Virus record (IMG/VR): IMGVR_UViG_3300008111_000077
Coordinates: 1 to 60,581 of that record
Direction: 5' to 3' (one strand)
DNA from: a virus
Length of the DNA: 60,581 bases
Made by a program: the position numbers and the translations under genes. Under the pieces are notes generated by a model, which was not told the DNA's origin, did no database searches, and worked only from the letters and a program-made list of their open reading frames with translations. Shown here one piece after another: positions 1-10,358 of this stretch; position 1 is the stretch's first letter; each line of letters opens with the position of its first letter.

Positions 1-2310
1 AAAGTAATTACTTCTGTACCAACGGAAGGTGAGGTAACTACAAAAGAACTTGATAAATTAGTTTATGAGATTGCAGCTTCATACACAGGTAGTCACCATG
101 ATTACTCAAGATTGGCTGCGAGTGTTGCGATTTCTTCATACCACAAAGAAACTAATGAAAGTTTTTCACAAACAATGATGCAACTTTATGAAGATGGAAT
201 TATCAATGAAAAATTGATTGAAACTATTAAAGAATATGGTGAAGATACTATTGATGCGGCTATTAATCATGAAAATGATTATAACTTCGATTACTTTGCT
301 TGGAGATCATTACAAGAAATGTATTTGTTGAAAAGACCAAATGGTAAAGTAGTTGAAAGACCACAACATATGTATATGAGAGTTGCTCTTTGGGTTACTA
401 CCAATATGTCTGACGCATTTGAGTACTACAAATCATTATCAAATCAGTTGATTTCAAAGGCAACACCAATAATGATTAATGCTGGAACAAAAGTTCCACA
501 ATTAGCATCATGTGTACTTCACTATAACAACTCCGACTCAAGAAAAGGTTTATTAGATACATTAACAGATATTTCAACTTTCTCCTCTGATGCTGCTGGT
601 ATTGGATTATCTATGTCTAACATTAGAAGTAAAGAAAGTAGAATCTCAAGTTCAGGTGGATATGCTGGAGGTCTTTTAAAATATTTAAAAATTGTTAATG
701 AATCACTTAGATTCTTTAACCAACAAGGTCGTAGACCTGGTAGTGCCGCTATCTATCTTGAACCTTGGCACAAAGACATCTTTGATCTTTTAGACATCAA
801 GAAGAACACAGGTGCGGAAGAATTGAGAGCTCGTGATTTGTTTACCGCACTTTGGATTCCTGATAACTTCATGAGAGCGGTTAGAAATAACACTAGTTGG
901 TATTTGTTCTGTCCTAATGATATCACTAAGGCTGGTTTAAAACCTTTACAAGAATGTTTTGGTGATGAATATGAAGAGGTGTATGAAAAGGCAGTATCAA
1001 TGGGGTTAGGTAAAAAAGTAAAAGCTCAGGACATTTGGAGTAAAGTTGTTGAATCTCAAATCGAAACAGGAGTTCCTTATTTATGTTCTAAAGATAATGC
1101 TAATAGAAAAACTAACCACCAAAATATTGGGGTCATTAAACAATCTAATTTGTGTAATGAAATATATCAATATACTGATGAAGAAACTACAGCGATTTGT
1201 ACACTTTCATCGATGGTTTTAAAGAATTTTATTCAAGGGGGTAAATTTGATTTTGAACTTTTATTTAATGAGGTTAGAAAAGTTGTTAGATCACTTAATA
1301 AGGTAGTTGATATCAACAACTACTCAACTGAAAAAGGTAGAAAAGGTGGTTTGGAACAAAGAGCAATTGCAATTGGTACACAAGGTTTGGCTGATGTATT
1401 TTATTTAATGGATTATATCTTCACATCTAATGAAGCTAAGAAATTGAACAAGGACATTTTTGAAACAATCTATTATGCGGCAATCTATGAAAGTAATCAG
1501 TTGTGCATGAACGGTAAGTATAAACCTTATTCATTCTTCAACGGATCACCAATGTCTCAAGGAGTATTCCAATTTGATATGTGGGGATTAGACGAAACTC
1601 AACTTTCAGGAATGTGGGATTGGAACAAACTCAAGAATAGTGTTTCACAATATGGGGTTTGTAATTCATTATTCACGGCTCAAATGCCTGTGGCATCTTC
1701 AGCTAAAATTACAGGTTCATATGAAATGACAGAACCAGCACACTCTGCAATCTTTAATAGACGAGTTGTTGGTGGTGAAATCATGATAGTTAACAAATAT
1801 CTAATCAACGACTTTGAAAAGATAGGTATTTGGTGTGAAGATTTAAAAAATGAAATCATTATAAATGAAGGATCAATTCAAAATATTAACTTTAATAACT
1901 ATTTGGATTCTGAAGATAAAAACTACAATAAGAAAGTTAAACGAATTGAACATTTAATTCCTAAGTATAAAACTATTTGGGAGATCTCACAAAGAGAACT
2001 TATTGATATGGCTGCAGATAGAGCTCCATTTATTGATCAATCACAGTCAATGAACATCTATATGGCAAACCCAACCCTATCTAAGATTACATCATCACAT
2101 TTCCACTCTTGGGAAAAAGGATTAAAAACTTTATGTTATTATGTAAGAACTAAGGCAATATCAACAGGAGCTAAACATTTGGCGTTAGATATGTCTAAAC
2201 GTGAAAAACCTAAAGTAACTCCTGAACCACCAAAAGTTGACTATTCTCACCTAAACTTACCACCAAGACCTGAGAATTCTGATTTTGAATGTTTTGGATG
2301 TTCATCCTAA
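1..2310 (+). CDS. nrdA: Ribonucleoside-diphosphate reductase, large subunit (5' partial)
   Basis: Class I ribonucleotide reductase catalytic subunit, which reduces ribonucleotides to deoxyribonucleotides for phage DNA synthesis. The frame is open from the first base, so the true start lies upstream and the TTG at 112 is internal (LAASVAIS is a normal conserved segment). Seen: the active-site Cys codon at 511 (LASCVLHY), the N-x-C-x-E catalytic triad at 1147-1161 (NLCNE), the second active-site Cys at 1198 (TAICTLSS), the C-terminal YYVRT tyrosine pair, and a C-terminal CFGC pair (2290-2301) that shuttles electrons from thioredoxin or glutaredoxin. Both of those reductants are encoded near the right end of the window. 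The N-terminal part is not visible, so an ATP cone cannot be judged. It ends at a strong terminator. Confidence 0.95.
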   Translation, partial: KVITSVPTEGEVTTKELDKLVYEIAASYTGSHHDYSRLAASVAISSYHKETNESFSQTMMQLYEDGIINEKLIETIKEYGEDTIDAAINHENDYNFDYFAWRSLQEMYLLKRPNGKVVERPQHMYMRVALWVTTNMSDAFEYYKSLSNQLISKATPIMINAGTKVPQLASCVLHYNNSDSRKGLLDTLTDISTFSSDAAGIGLSMSNIRSKESRISSSGGYAGGLLKYLKIVNESLRFFNQQGRRPGSAAIYLEPWHKDIFDLLDIKKNTGAEELRARDLFTALWIPDNFMRAVRNNTSWYLFCPNDITKAGLKPLQECFGDEYEEVYEKAVSMGLGKKVKAQDIWSKVVESQIETGVPYLCSKDNANRKTNHQNIGVIKQSNLCNEIYQYTDEETTAICTLSSMVLKNFIQGGKFDFELLFNEVRKVVRSLNKVVDINNYSTEKGRKGGLEQRAIAIGTQGLADVFYLMDYIFTSNEAKKLNKDIFETIYYAAIYESNQLCMNGKYKPYSFFNGSPMSQGVFQFDMWGLDETQLSGMWDWNKLKNSVSQYGVCNSLFTAQMPVASSAKITGSYEMTEPAHSAIFNRRVVGGEIMIVNKYLINDFEKIGIWCEDLKNEIIINEGSIQNINFNNYLDSEDKNYNKKVKRIEHLIPKYKTIWEISQRELIDMAADRAPFIDQSQSMNIYMANPTLSKITSSHFHSWEKGLKTLCYYVRTKAISTGAKHLALDMSKREKPKVTPEPPKVDYSHLNLPPRPENSDFECFGCSS

Positions 2311-2317
2311 AATTAAG

Positions 2318-2347
2318 AATCACTACTTCGGTAGTGATTTTTTTTTA
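2318..2347 (+). terminator. Intrinsic terminator after nrdA
   Basis: A perfect nine-base-pair stem AATCACTAC/GTAGTGATT is capped by a TTCG tetraloop and followed by a run of T. It starts 8 bases after the nrdA stop and separates nucleotide metabolism from the virion genes. Confidence 0.92.
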
Positions 2348-2367
2348 CTTAAAAATTCTATAACTTA

Positions 2368-2374
2368 TATTTAT
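2368..2374 (+). promoter_or_regulatory. TATTTAT late-promoter-like motif, first virion operon
   Basis: TATTTAT sits 7 bases before the gp25-like start. If it acts as a -10 element, transcription would begin at or next to the ATG, giving a leaderless mRNA. The same motif precedes many virion and lysis genes here, in both orientations. Function is inferred from recurrence only. Confidence 0.5.
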
Positions 2375-2381
2375 ATGTGAT

Positions 2382-2840
2382 ATGGCAAATGGTATTACAT
2401 ACGGTATAGGGTTTCCCTTCGTTGATTCGTTTACAGGTAGATATTTGGATGTTACTGAAACTACCGAAGCTGAAATTAGAGGTAATCTAGTTCACTTACT
2501 TTTAACAAGAAAAGGAAGTAGATATTTTTTACCTGATTTTGGGACAAGATTATATGAATATATATTCGAACCACTTGATGGTCCTACGTTTTCAGATATT
2601 GAGGCGGAGATAAGGGACACCATTAGAACATTTATGCCAAACTTACAAGTTACAAATATTGTTGTTGAACCAGCATCTGCAGGACTTGAAGATAAAGGTT
2701 ATACGGTTAACCAATATGGTGAACGAGAATTTAAAGTTACAAACATTGCCAATTTAGAACACACGGCAAGAATCAAAATTGATTATAAAATCACTGATTC
2801 GGCATTTGAATCACAAGATTTTGTTATATTAAATATTTAA
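2382..2840 (+). CDS. 25: gp25-like baseplate wedge protein
   Basis: Baseplate wedge subunit of the GPW/gp25 family, which links the baseplate to the tail sheath and tube in contractile tails. The 152-residue length is typical. Recognisable family segments are the early LVHLLLTRKGSRYFLPDFGT stretch (about residues 35-55) and YEYIFEPLD, followed by an I-x-x-T-I-R-T helix. It is the first gene of the virion module and is followed after 6 bases by the gp6-like gene, the same pairing as in T4-like and simpler contractile systems. Family assignment is from sequence pattern; the role is established knowledge for the family. Confidence 0.9.
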   Translation: MANGITYGIGFPFVDSFTGRYLDVTETTEAEIRGNLVHLLLTRKGSRYFLPDFGTRLYEYIFEPLDGPTFSDIEAEIRDTIRTFMPNLQVTNIVVEPASAGLEDKGYTVNQYGEREFKVTNIANLEHTARIKIDYKITDSAFESQDFVILNI

Positions 2841-2846
2841 TGATAT

Positions 2847-4688
2847 ATGGCTGAAAAAAAGATATCCTATACGGTCCGAGATTTTCAAGGAGTAAGATCT
2901 GAGTTAATAAATTTCACAAGAACTTACTATCCTGATTTAGTTCAGAACTTTAATGATGCTGGGATTTTTTCAGTTATGTTGGATCTTAACGCCGCGGTAA
3001 CTGATAACTTGAATTATCAAATTGATAGAAGTATCCAAGAAACTGTATTACAATTTGCACAACAAAAGAATTCGGTTTATAATATTGCAAGAACTTATGG
3101 TCTTAAAGTACCTGGTCAAAGACCATCGGTTGCTTTAGTTGATTTCTCAATAACAGTTCCTGCTTTTGGTGATAGAGAAGACATAAGATATTGTGGAATC
3201 TTAAGAAGAGGATCTTTAGTTAATGGTGCTGGACAACCTTTTGAAACTGTCTATGACATTGATTTTGCATCACCAATTAATGCTGAAGGATCACCAAACA
3301 GATTAAAAATACCAAATTTTGATTCAAGTGGTAAATTGATAAATTACACCATTGTTAAAAGAGAAGTTGTTGTAAATGGAGTTACAAAAGTGTTCAAAAG
3401 AACAATTACCGCAAATGATGTAAAACCATATTTAGAGTTATTTCTCCCTGAAAAAAATATATTAGGAATTACAAGTGTGTTGTTGAAACCAGGAACACAA
3501 TATTCAACAGTACCAAATCCGCAAGATTTTTTAAGTTTGGGGCCTGAAAGATGGTTTGAGGTTGATGCATTAGTTCAAGATAGAGTTTTTGTTGAAGACC
3601 CAACTAAAGTTTCAGATCAACCAGGTATTAAAGTTGGAAGATACATCACAACCTCTAATAAATTTATTTCTGAATACACACCACAAGGTTTCTGTAAAAT
3701 GACTTTTGGTGGTGGTAACATTTCGGCCGAAGAACAACTAAGAGAATTCGCTAGAGATGGTAAAGGATTTGATTTAAGTAGATATACTAACAATTACGCT
3801 ATGGGTGCGGCTTTAACACCAAATACAACACTATTCGTTCAATACAGAATTGGGGGTGGATTAGCTAGTAATGTAGGTCTAAATACAATCAATCAAATTG
3901 GTACAGTTTCATTCGCAGTTAATGGACCTTCTGATTCTGTAAATAGAAGTGTTATTAATAGTCTTCAGTGTAATAACGTAACTGCCGCAATTGGTGGTGC
4001 TAATTTACCAACAACAGAAGATGTTAGAAATATGGTTTCATTTAACTTCGCAGCTCAGAACAGAGCAGTAACTGTTAATGATTATAATTCATTAATAAGA
4101 ACAATGCCGTCACAATATGGCGCACCAGCAAAAGTTGCAATCACTGAAGAAAATAATAAAATTAGAATCAAAATGTTGTCATACGACACTAATGGTAGTT
4201 TATCTAATGTTGTTTCAAATACTTTAAAACAAAACATCGCAAATTATTTATCTAACTTCAGAATGATCAATGATTATATTTCCGTTGAAGCGGCAGAAAC
4301 AATTGATTTGGCTGTTACTGTTGATGTTGTATTAGATAATAGTCAAAACCAAGGTGCAATTATTTCAAAAACAATTGAAATTGTTAGTAACTTCTTTAAT
4401 CCATTAGTTATACAGTTAGGTCAAAATGTAAACATATCTGAACTTAGAAGACTAATACAAGCAGAAAACGGTATAGTTAGTATTTCTGACATTTCATTCT
4501 TTAATCAAGTTGGAGGTCAATACTCTTCGGCACAAACATCTATGCCTTATTCGGATCCTGTAACAAGACAAATACAACCAACGGCAGATACTTTGTTTGC
4601 AACTCCAACACAAATCTATCAAATTCGATTCCCAAACAAAGATATTAATGTAAGAGTATTGAACTTGAAATCCGTTAATTTCTCATAG
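2847..4688 (+). CDS. 6: gp6/baseplate-J-like baseplate wedge protein
   Basis: 613-residue protein resembling T4 gp6, the wedge protein that forms the inner baseplate ring. The N-terminus (YTVRDFQGVRSELINF, YYPDLVQNFNDAG, LNYQIDRSIQE) is the characteristic start of this family: a helical region that packs in a trifurcation with neighbouring wedge proteins. The C-terminal half (VTVNDYNSLIRTMPSQYG, then NISELRRLIQAENGI near the end) matches the baseplate J-like core. Its place directly after gp25 supports the call. Confidence 0.85.
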   Translation: MAEKKISYTVRDFQGVRSELINFTRTYYPDLVQNFNDAGIFSVMLDLNAAVTDNLNYQIDRSIQETVLQFAQQKNSVYNIARTYGLKVPGQRPSVALVDFSITVPAFGDREDIRYCGILRRGSLVNGAGQPFETVYDIDFASPINAEGSPNRLKIPNFDSSGKLINYTIVKREVVVNGVTKVFKRTITANDVKPYLELFLPEKNILGITSVLLKPGTQYSTVPNPQDFLSLGPERWFEVDALVQDRVFVEDPTKVSDQPGIKVGRYITTSNKFISEYTPQGFCKMTFGGGNISAEEQLREFARDGKGFDLSRYTNNYAMGAALTPNTTLFVQYRIGGGLASNVGLNTINQIGTVSFAVNGPSDSVNRSVINSLQCNNVTAAIGGANLPTTEDVRNMVSFNFAAQNRAVTVNDYNSLIRTMPSQYGAPAKVAITEENNKIRIKMLSYDTNGSLSNVVSNTLKQNIANYLSNFRMINDYISVEAAETIDLAVTVDVVLDNSQNQGAIISKTIEIVSNFFNPLVIQLGQNVNISELRRLIQAENGIVSISDISFFNQVGGQYSSAQTSMPYSDPVTRQIQPTADTLFATPTQIYQIRFPNKDINVRVLNLKSVNFS

Positions 4689-4741
4689 GGATTTATTTTT
4701 TTTCAAAAGGGACTATTTTTCTATGAAAATAGGAAATAAAC

Positions 4742-4748
4742 TATTTAT
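4742..4748 (+). promoter_or_regulatory. TATTTAT late-promoter-like motif before the giant structural gene
   Basis: TATTTAT lies 18 bases upstream of the ATG at 4767, in a 78-base gap. A weak inverted repeat (CTATTTT/AAAATAG, 4713-4732) lies just before it but has no T-run, so it is not called a terminator. Confidence 0.4.
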
Positions 4749-4766
4749 GAAAAAACGATTTTTTTA

Positions 4767-7700
4767 ATGCCAAAATCATACAGAATAAGAACCGAAGTTG
4801 GTGTTGACAAGTACATCAATGTAAATTTAGAACAAGATTGGGAGTCTTTAGAAGTACTCTCACTGAAAATACTTGCAAATGATGTTTATACAAGAATGTG
4901 TGCTGATTACGGAGTTGTGGTTGGTAGAGTTTTTGTGAATAATGGTTTTGGTTTACCAAATGCAAGGGTTTCTGTTTTTATTCCCCTTGATGATGCGGAT
5001 GAACTAAATCCTGTAATTTCAGAATTATACCCATACAAAACTATCACAGATACTAATGAAGAAGGTTATAGATATAACTTACTTCCCAAGTTACCATCAT
5101 ACAGAGGTCACCAATCTACAGGATCATTCCCAAATGTGTCTGATGTATTAATGGATGACTCATACATTGAAGTCTACGATAAGTATTATAGATTTACTGT
5201 TAAAACTAATGAGAGTGGTGACTTTATGATTTTTGGTGTTCCTGTTGGAAACCAAACTATTGTTATGGATGTTGATCTTTCCGATATTGGATGTTTTTCA
5301 TTATCACCACAAGATTTAATTCAACAAGGATTAGCAACAGAGTCTCAAGTGAATGGATCTACATTCAAATCCTCAACAAATCTAAGAGAGTTACCACAAA
5401 TTAAAAATTTAGTTTTTGACGTTGACGTATCTCCTTTTTGGGGAGATCCTGATTTATGTCAAGTTGCGATAACACGAGTTGATTTTGATTTGACAAAATT
5501 AGCAAACATTAATATACAACCGACCTCAATTTTCATGGGGTCAATTATATCTACAACAGATGATGATGCATTAAAAGTAAGTTGTAAACCAAAAAACAAT
5601 ACAGGAAATCTTTGTGAAATAGTTTCAGGACCTGGCGAAATTTTGGCAATTAGACACACAATCAATTCTGACGATCAAGGATTACCAATACTTGAACAAT
5701 ATCAAATAGAAGAGGAAGGAAAAGTTATCGATCAAGATGGAACATACCTATTGAATGTTCCTATGAATTTGGATTACGTTTTTACAAATGAATTTGGTCA
5801 ACAAGTATTATCTGACGACCCATCAAAAGGTATCCCAACAAAAGGTAGATATAGATTTAAATTTAAATGGCAAAACGAACAAGGATTACAAGGGAGTTTT
5901 TTACGAGCCAATTTTTTAGTCCCTAATGTTAAAGAATATGGATGGACAAATTATACTGTAGATCCATTAACAAATAACACACCCTCAACATACCCTTATA
6001 ATTTAGGTGTTGGTGTTGTCACAGGATCTACAGTTGTTTTTGGGACGGCACAAGGATTGGCAGACCCAACAACAACCAATGTCCAATCTTATATAATATA
6101 CATAAATGGACAACCATATACAGGAACTCTAAACGCTATTGAAATAACACCAGGAGATCAACTTCAAATTGTTGCAAATCCTGTTGACCCCTCTCAACCA
6201 CAAGTTATAACATTTAAACAATACCCACAAGCTCTATTTGATCTTTACAGATCATATGCCTTTAGTACCGATTGGGATGATTATGTTAACAAACAAGAAG
6301 CAATCAATTGTGAAGATACCTTTTACGAATTCCAATACAATAAAGTCTATACAACGGCAATGTTCCTTGATAGATATAAAAACGGAATTGGAAGGGCAAA
6401 ACATTTAGGTATAAAAGAAATTGACAACAGAACTTGTAAATCAACTGTTAACACTTTTCCAGTAAATGATATAATAAGGAACTTTGATCCTATTTTTTTT
6501 GTTTTTAATGTACTTGTTAATATTTTGACATTCCCAATTTTGGTATTGTTATTTGTCGCCCACTTGATTGCGTTATTGTGGCCTGTATTGAAATACTTGT
6601 TATTATTCCTTGGACCATATATTGTATATCAGGGTGTTTCTGCGGGAATAGATTTAGTTTATTATATTACTAGTCTTGGTGATTTTGCACCATTAGGAGG
6701 ACCGGTAATTTCAATTGGTACTATTTTACAAATTATTGCTCAAGGGCTCAAAGTTATAATTCAAGTCGCAGCTGGTTTGGCGTTTACATATTTTTATACA
6801 AAATTCTTTCTTGATAATACCCAAAATGGTAAGATAGACAATTTCCCAAGAATTGGTCTACCTATGATTGCATATCCTGACTGTACAAGTTGTGATTGTG
6901 ATTGTGGAACAGCAACTTTGGATGATGACTTTGATGCAAATACTTTAGCACAAGAACAACAGGAAATTCAAAATAGTTTACAAGACCCCTCAAGCGGACT
7001 TGGGTTTGATGTAGTATTGACTCAAACAAATAGTGTAATTGCGCCTGTTAATTCTCCTGGATCATACGATGTTTCCCATCCTAATTTTGAAAACGATGAT
7101 AATGGAGACGACCCATTCCAATGTGGAAGTACGGGCGGATTCAAAAGTTTTGAGTCATTATTAGGACAAAACGATATTAGCACTGCGGTTGCTGTAAAGG
7201 CGGCCTTGGATTTCAAAAGAATAATTTCAGGTTATGATGTATTATCATCAACCGACCCAAATAAATTATATAGTAACGAACAATATTTGTTACATGCTCC
7301 TCAACCGTTTTTATGGTCTGCAAACAAACAAGGGGCTGGTATTGCAGATGAAAGGTATTTTGCTTACCCAACAACGGCAACTTTTCCACAACAATTAAAT
7401 CAATTCAATACAAGAGATAAATATTTTTCAGGTGTTAACCAAATCAAAACAACTGTAAACCCAATTTCAGGTTCAACACCATTTTTTGATCAAGTTGTTG
7501 TTGTTTTGATGAATTCAGGAACCGCAGCGTCAATTACACCTGGTGGTATTTGTTCTTTCCAAGATCCAAACTATATGGATTCAGGTTCTCAGTTTAGAAT
7601 GAGAAACCTTACGGGTGCAACACTGAATCAATTTGGTAACAATGCAATTACAGGTTTAACAACCACAGGTGTTACAACATATACTGTGAATTATGCAGAC

Positions 7701-10358
7701 CCATCTAACTCAAATGGAACATCAAGTTTACCGGCAATAATTTATATTGATCAACCACAAGTTAGTCAAGTTGCGGGAACTATAACACAAGAACAAAGTT
7801 TTTTACAATATCCGACAGATATAGAATATTTCCAATTGTTAACTGGTTTAACTGTAACAGACTTTGTAAACACTTCTTTAGGAACATCAGGATATTACAA
7901 AAGTGCTTATTTAGAACACAATGTACAATTTAATTATCCAATATGTAATGGAAATAATGTGCCTATTTGTCCTTCTTTTGGTCCATACACAATCCAAGAC
8001 GTTTTATACACTATGCCGAATTGGCAAAATTTTGAAGTTTGTATTTTTGTTCGAGGTGTTGACCCTCACACCGCACCTCAAACAATTTCTTACGACGTGT
8101 CTAAAATATTTGGTCATACTTCGTTCAATGGAAGTGTAGTGATCAGTGGTAGTTATTATTTGAATGTACCAATACAAAGTTCTACGGTATCTCAAAAACC
8201 TCAAACACACAATACAACAAATAACAATAATGTTAAATTGTATTTTCCATCTTATAATTTTACAATTACACCACCAAGTATCAACCCAAACAACTATAGC
8301 GGTTTTACATCAAATTTACCTTATTTTTATTTAAGTACTGATGACACACCATCATATACACCAACACCTGGATGGTTAAATGTATCAACACAAACACAAG
8401 GTTCTCCTTTTGTTTATGTTGACTCGAGTTCACAATATACTTTACCAAGAAACCAAGCAAATCCAACGACATATGTTGGGGGTGGTGCGTTTTTAGGATG
8501 GGTTGGTAACAATCCGTTTTCATCAAACATGTTGACTGATACCGCAATATCTGACGATAATCAAAAGAAACAATATTATAACACTAATGCGGGATATTTT
8601 CAACAACAATCTTCATGTGGAGGAAATGGTAATCTAAGTTCTTTATATTCTCCGGCATATTATAATCAATCTTTTTCACCTATAAATTTTGGAAATTCAC
8701 TTCTTATAATCATGAGAAGTGATAGGTTACCAACCTCAACAAGAGTTGAAAATGGAGCAAGTCCTACAACAGGATATGCTTTACATCAGAACAACAATTT
8801 TGCGGTTTATACTGTTAGTGGTGAATTAGAACCACCAACAATAACTGCAGGTGCTGACTTACCATCAGGTGATAGTTTTGATGAAACTGGACCAACTTCA
8901 GCTTTGACCTCTACTTTAACATGTGAAGGTATGGTTCCTTTAGAGTGTTATAGCGGTTCAGGAAATAATGTTGGTGTAATACCTGCAGGACAATGTTCTA
9001 TACCTGAAAACAGGATGATAAATGGATGTTACTGTCTTCTTAATAAAAAATATGTCAAAGAGTATGGTTCAGATGTGAGATTATTTTTAGAATGGAAAGT
9101 TAGATTTACCATGAACTTTGCTGCGTGTAGAGGAGTTTTTGCTCAAGTATTCCAAAACAATTGGATCAACGGAGTTCTTTATATGTTTAATTTTAACAAA
9201 AGACAAACATTCGGTGTTAATCCATTGATACCAAATTATGATTATTGTACTGATGTTATTGTATTTGACGACATTAATAATAGTTTTTTCTACAGATCAT
9301 CTCCTTGGAATAAAACCATCCAACAATTTATTGGTAAGAATAAACCACAAATTAATCCATTAATACCACAAAGATTGGCAACATTCCCAGGTTTTGGGTA
9401 TAATGATAGACAAATCCAATTTCCAACTACACTTACAGATTTAGGACCAAGAGACTTTTTTATAAATGAGATCTGTTGTGGGGCTGGTGAAAACGGGTTT
9501 GGATCCTATTATGCTGACCAATTAAAATCTACCTCATATCAAGATAACTCAGACATTATACAACTTGGGTTTTTATCAAGAATATTGAATGAAGGTGTAA
9601 GACAAAGAATATTACCAATAGGACAAGGTCAAAATAATACTGAGGGTAAAGGAATTGAACAATTCTTCAATAGCACAAGGGGAGGATACAGAATAGACGG
9701 AGATTGGGCACAAATGTTATCAATCAACTCGGAATGGAAGGTTTTACCATTTATAAGTGAAAACCTTACAGGACCAAATGCTAATGATTTTATTTTCTTT
9801 GGTGATAATTATTATCCTGCAACCCCTCCATCAGGGGCAAATGATATAAAACCTATTATGGGACTATTTTTCCAAACCCCTCTTGAAAATTTAAGATATA
9901 GAAAAATTGAATCACCAGGTATTGAAACGTATAACTTCAACCCATTAATTCAAAATTACTTTGGATATGGTAAATCACAAGTGGTTCCACATTACAAGTG
10001 GAGTTTAAAACAAAGTAACCCAAGTCAAAACATATTTGGAACTGAAGACAATAATTGGTATACAAATGTTGTTGGACAAGGTTTCTTTAAGAAAAAATAC
10101 CAAGATCTAGATTTTACAACTTTGGGTGAAAAGTATATTACAAGTACTACTAATTTAGGTTACATTTCAAACTATACATTAGCTGGTGTACCTGAACCAC
10201 TTATACCGCCATCAGTTGTCAATCAGGGACAACCTATTGGTAGCGCTAATCAAGCAGTAGTTGTCGGAGCACCTTACCATTTCTACTTTGGTTTGAACAA
10301 TGGTAAAACTGCTTTGAATAGATTCTATAAACTTTATGTAGCAACAACAGAAGAATGA
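4767..10358 (+). CDS. Giant virion structural protein with hydrophobic segment (1863 aa)
   Basis: Largest gene in the window; I do not recognise a named family. The N-terminal about 200 residues hold a beta-sandwich-like region (GRVFVNNGFGLPNARVSVF, then an ESGDFMIFGVPVGN turn) of the carboxypeptidase-regulatory/SdrB-like kind. Residues about 570-620 and 640-685 are strongly hydrophobic and would be called membrane helices. A Cys cluster DCTSCDCDCGT follows at about 705. The remainder is a long Asn/Thr/Gln-rich beta-type region. Its position between gp6 and other structural genes, and its TATTTAT motif, make it a baseplate or tail component. A tape-measure role is unlikely, because the protein is beta-rich rather than helical. 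It overlaps the next gene by 4 bases. Confidence 0.7.
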   Translation: MPKSYRIRTEVGVDKYINVNLEQDWESLEVLSLKILANDVYTRMCADYGVVVGRVFVNNGFGLPNARVSVFIPLDDADELNPVISELYPYKTITDTNEEGYRYNLLPKLPSYRGHQSTGSFPNVSDVLMDDSYIEVYDKYYRFTVKTNESGDFMIFGVPVGNQTIVMDVDLSDIGCFSLSPQDLIQQGLATESQVNGSTFKSSTNLRELPQIKNLVFDVDVSPFWGDPDLCQVAITRVDFDLTKLANINIQPTSIFMGSIISTTDDDALKVSCKPKNNTGNLCEIVSGPGEILAIRHTINSDDQGLPILEQYQIEEEGKVIDQDGTYLLNVPMNLDYVFTNEFGQQVLSDDPSKGIPTKGRYRFKFKWQNEQGLQGSFLRANFLVPNVKEYGWTNYTVDPLTNNTPSTYPYNLGVGVVTGSTVVFGTAQGLADPTTTNVQSYIIYINGQPYTGTLNAIEITPGDQLQIVANPVDPSQPQVITFKQYPQALFDLYRSYAFSTDWDDYVNKQEAINCEDTFYEFQYNKVYTTAMFLDRYKNGIGRAKHLGIKEIDNRTCKSTVNTFPVNDIIRNFDPIFFVFNVLVNILTFPILVLLFVAHLIALLWPVLKYLLLFLGPYIVYQGVSAGIDLVYYITSLGDFAPLGGPVISIGTILQIIAQGLKVIIQVAAGLAFTYFYTKFFLDNTQNGKIDNFPRIGLPMIAYPDCTSCDCDCGTATLDDDFDANTLAQEQQEIQNSLQDPSSGLGFDVVLTQTNSVIAPVNSPGSYDVSHPNFENDDNGDDPFQCGSTGGFKSFESLLGQNDISTAVAVKAALDFKRIISGYDVLSSTDPNKLYSNEQYLLHAPQPFLWSANKQGAGIADERYFAYPTTATFPQQLNQFNTRDKYFSGVNQIKTTVNPISGSTPFFDQVVVVLMNSGTAASITPGGICSFQDPNYMDSGSQFRMRNLTGATLNQFGNNAITGLTTTGVTTYTVNYADPSNSNGTSSLPAIIYIDQPQVSQVAGTITQEQSFLQYPTDIEYFQLLTGLTVTDFVNTSLGTSGYYKSAYLEHNVQFNYPICNGNNVPICPSFGPYTIQDVLYTMPNWQNFEVCIFVRGVDPHTAPQTISYDVSKIFGHTSFNGSVVISGSYYLNVPIQSSTVSQKPQTHNTTNNNNVKLYFPSYNFTITPPSINPNNYSGFTSNLPYFYLSTDDTPSYTPTPGWLNVSTQTQGSPFVYVDSSSQYTLPRNQANPTTYVGGGAFLGWVGNNPFSSNMLTDTAISDDNQKKQYYNTNAGYFQQQSSCGGNGNLSSLYSPAYYNQSFSPINFGNSLLIIMRSDRLPTSTRVENGASPTTGYALHQNNNFAVYTVSGELEPPTITAGADLPSGDSFDETGPTSALTSTLTCEGMVPLECYSGSGNNVGVIPAGQCSIPENRMINGCYCLLNKKYVKEYGSDVRLFLEWKVRFTMNFAACRGVFAQVFQNNWINGVLYMFNFNKRQTFGVNPLIPNYDYCTDVIVFDDINNSFFYRSSPWNKTIQQFIGKNKPQINPLIPQRLATFPGFGYNDRQIQFPTTLTDLGPRDFFINEICCGAGENGFGSYYADQLKSTSYQDNSDIIQLGFLSRILNEGVRQRILPIGQGQNNTEGKGIEQFFNSTRGGYRIDGDWAQMLSINSEWKVLPFISENLTGPNANDFIFFGDNYYPATPPSGANDIKPIMGLFFQTPLENLRYRKIESPGIETYNFNPLIQNYFGYGKSQVVPHYKWSLKQSNPSQNIFGTEDNNWYTNVVGQGFFKKKYQDLDFTTLGEKYITSTTNLGYISNYTLAGVPEPLIPPSVVNQGQPIGSANQAVVVGAPYHFYFGLNNGKTALNRFYKLYVATTEE

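Noticed and set aside
7921-8547. Several frames of 70-80 codons on both strands inside the 4767 gene
   Set aside because: They overlap a clearly coding 1863-codon frame and have unnatural composition.
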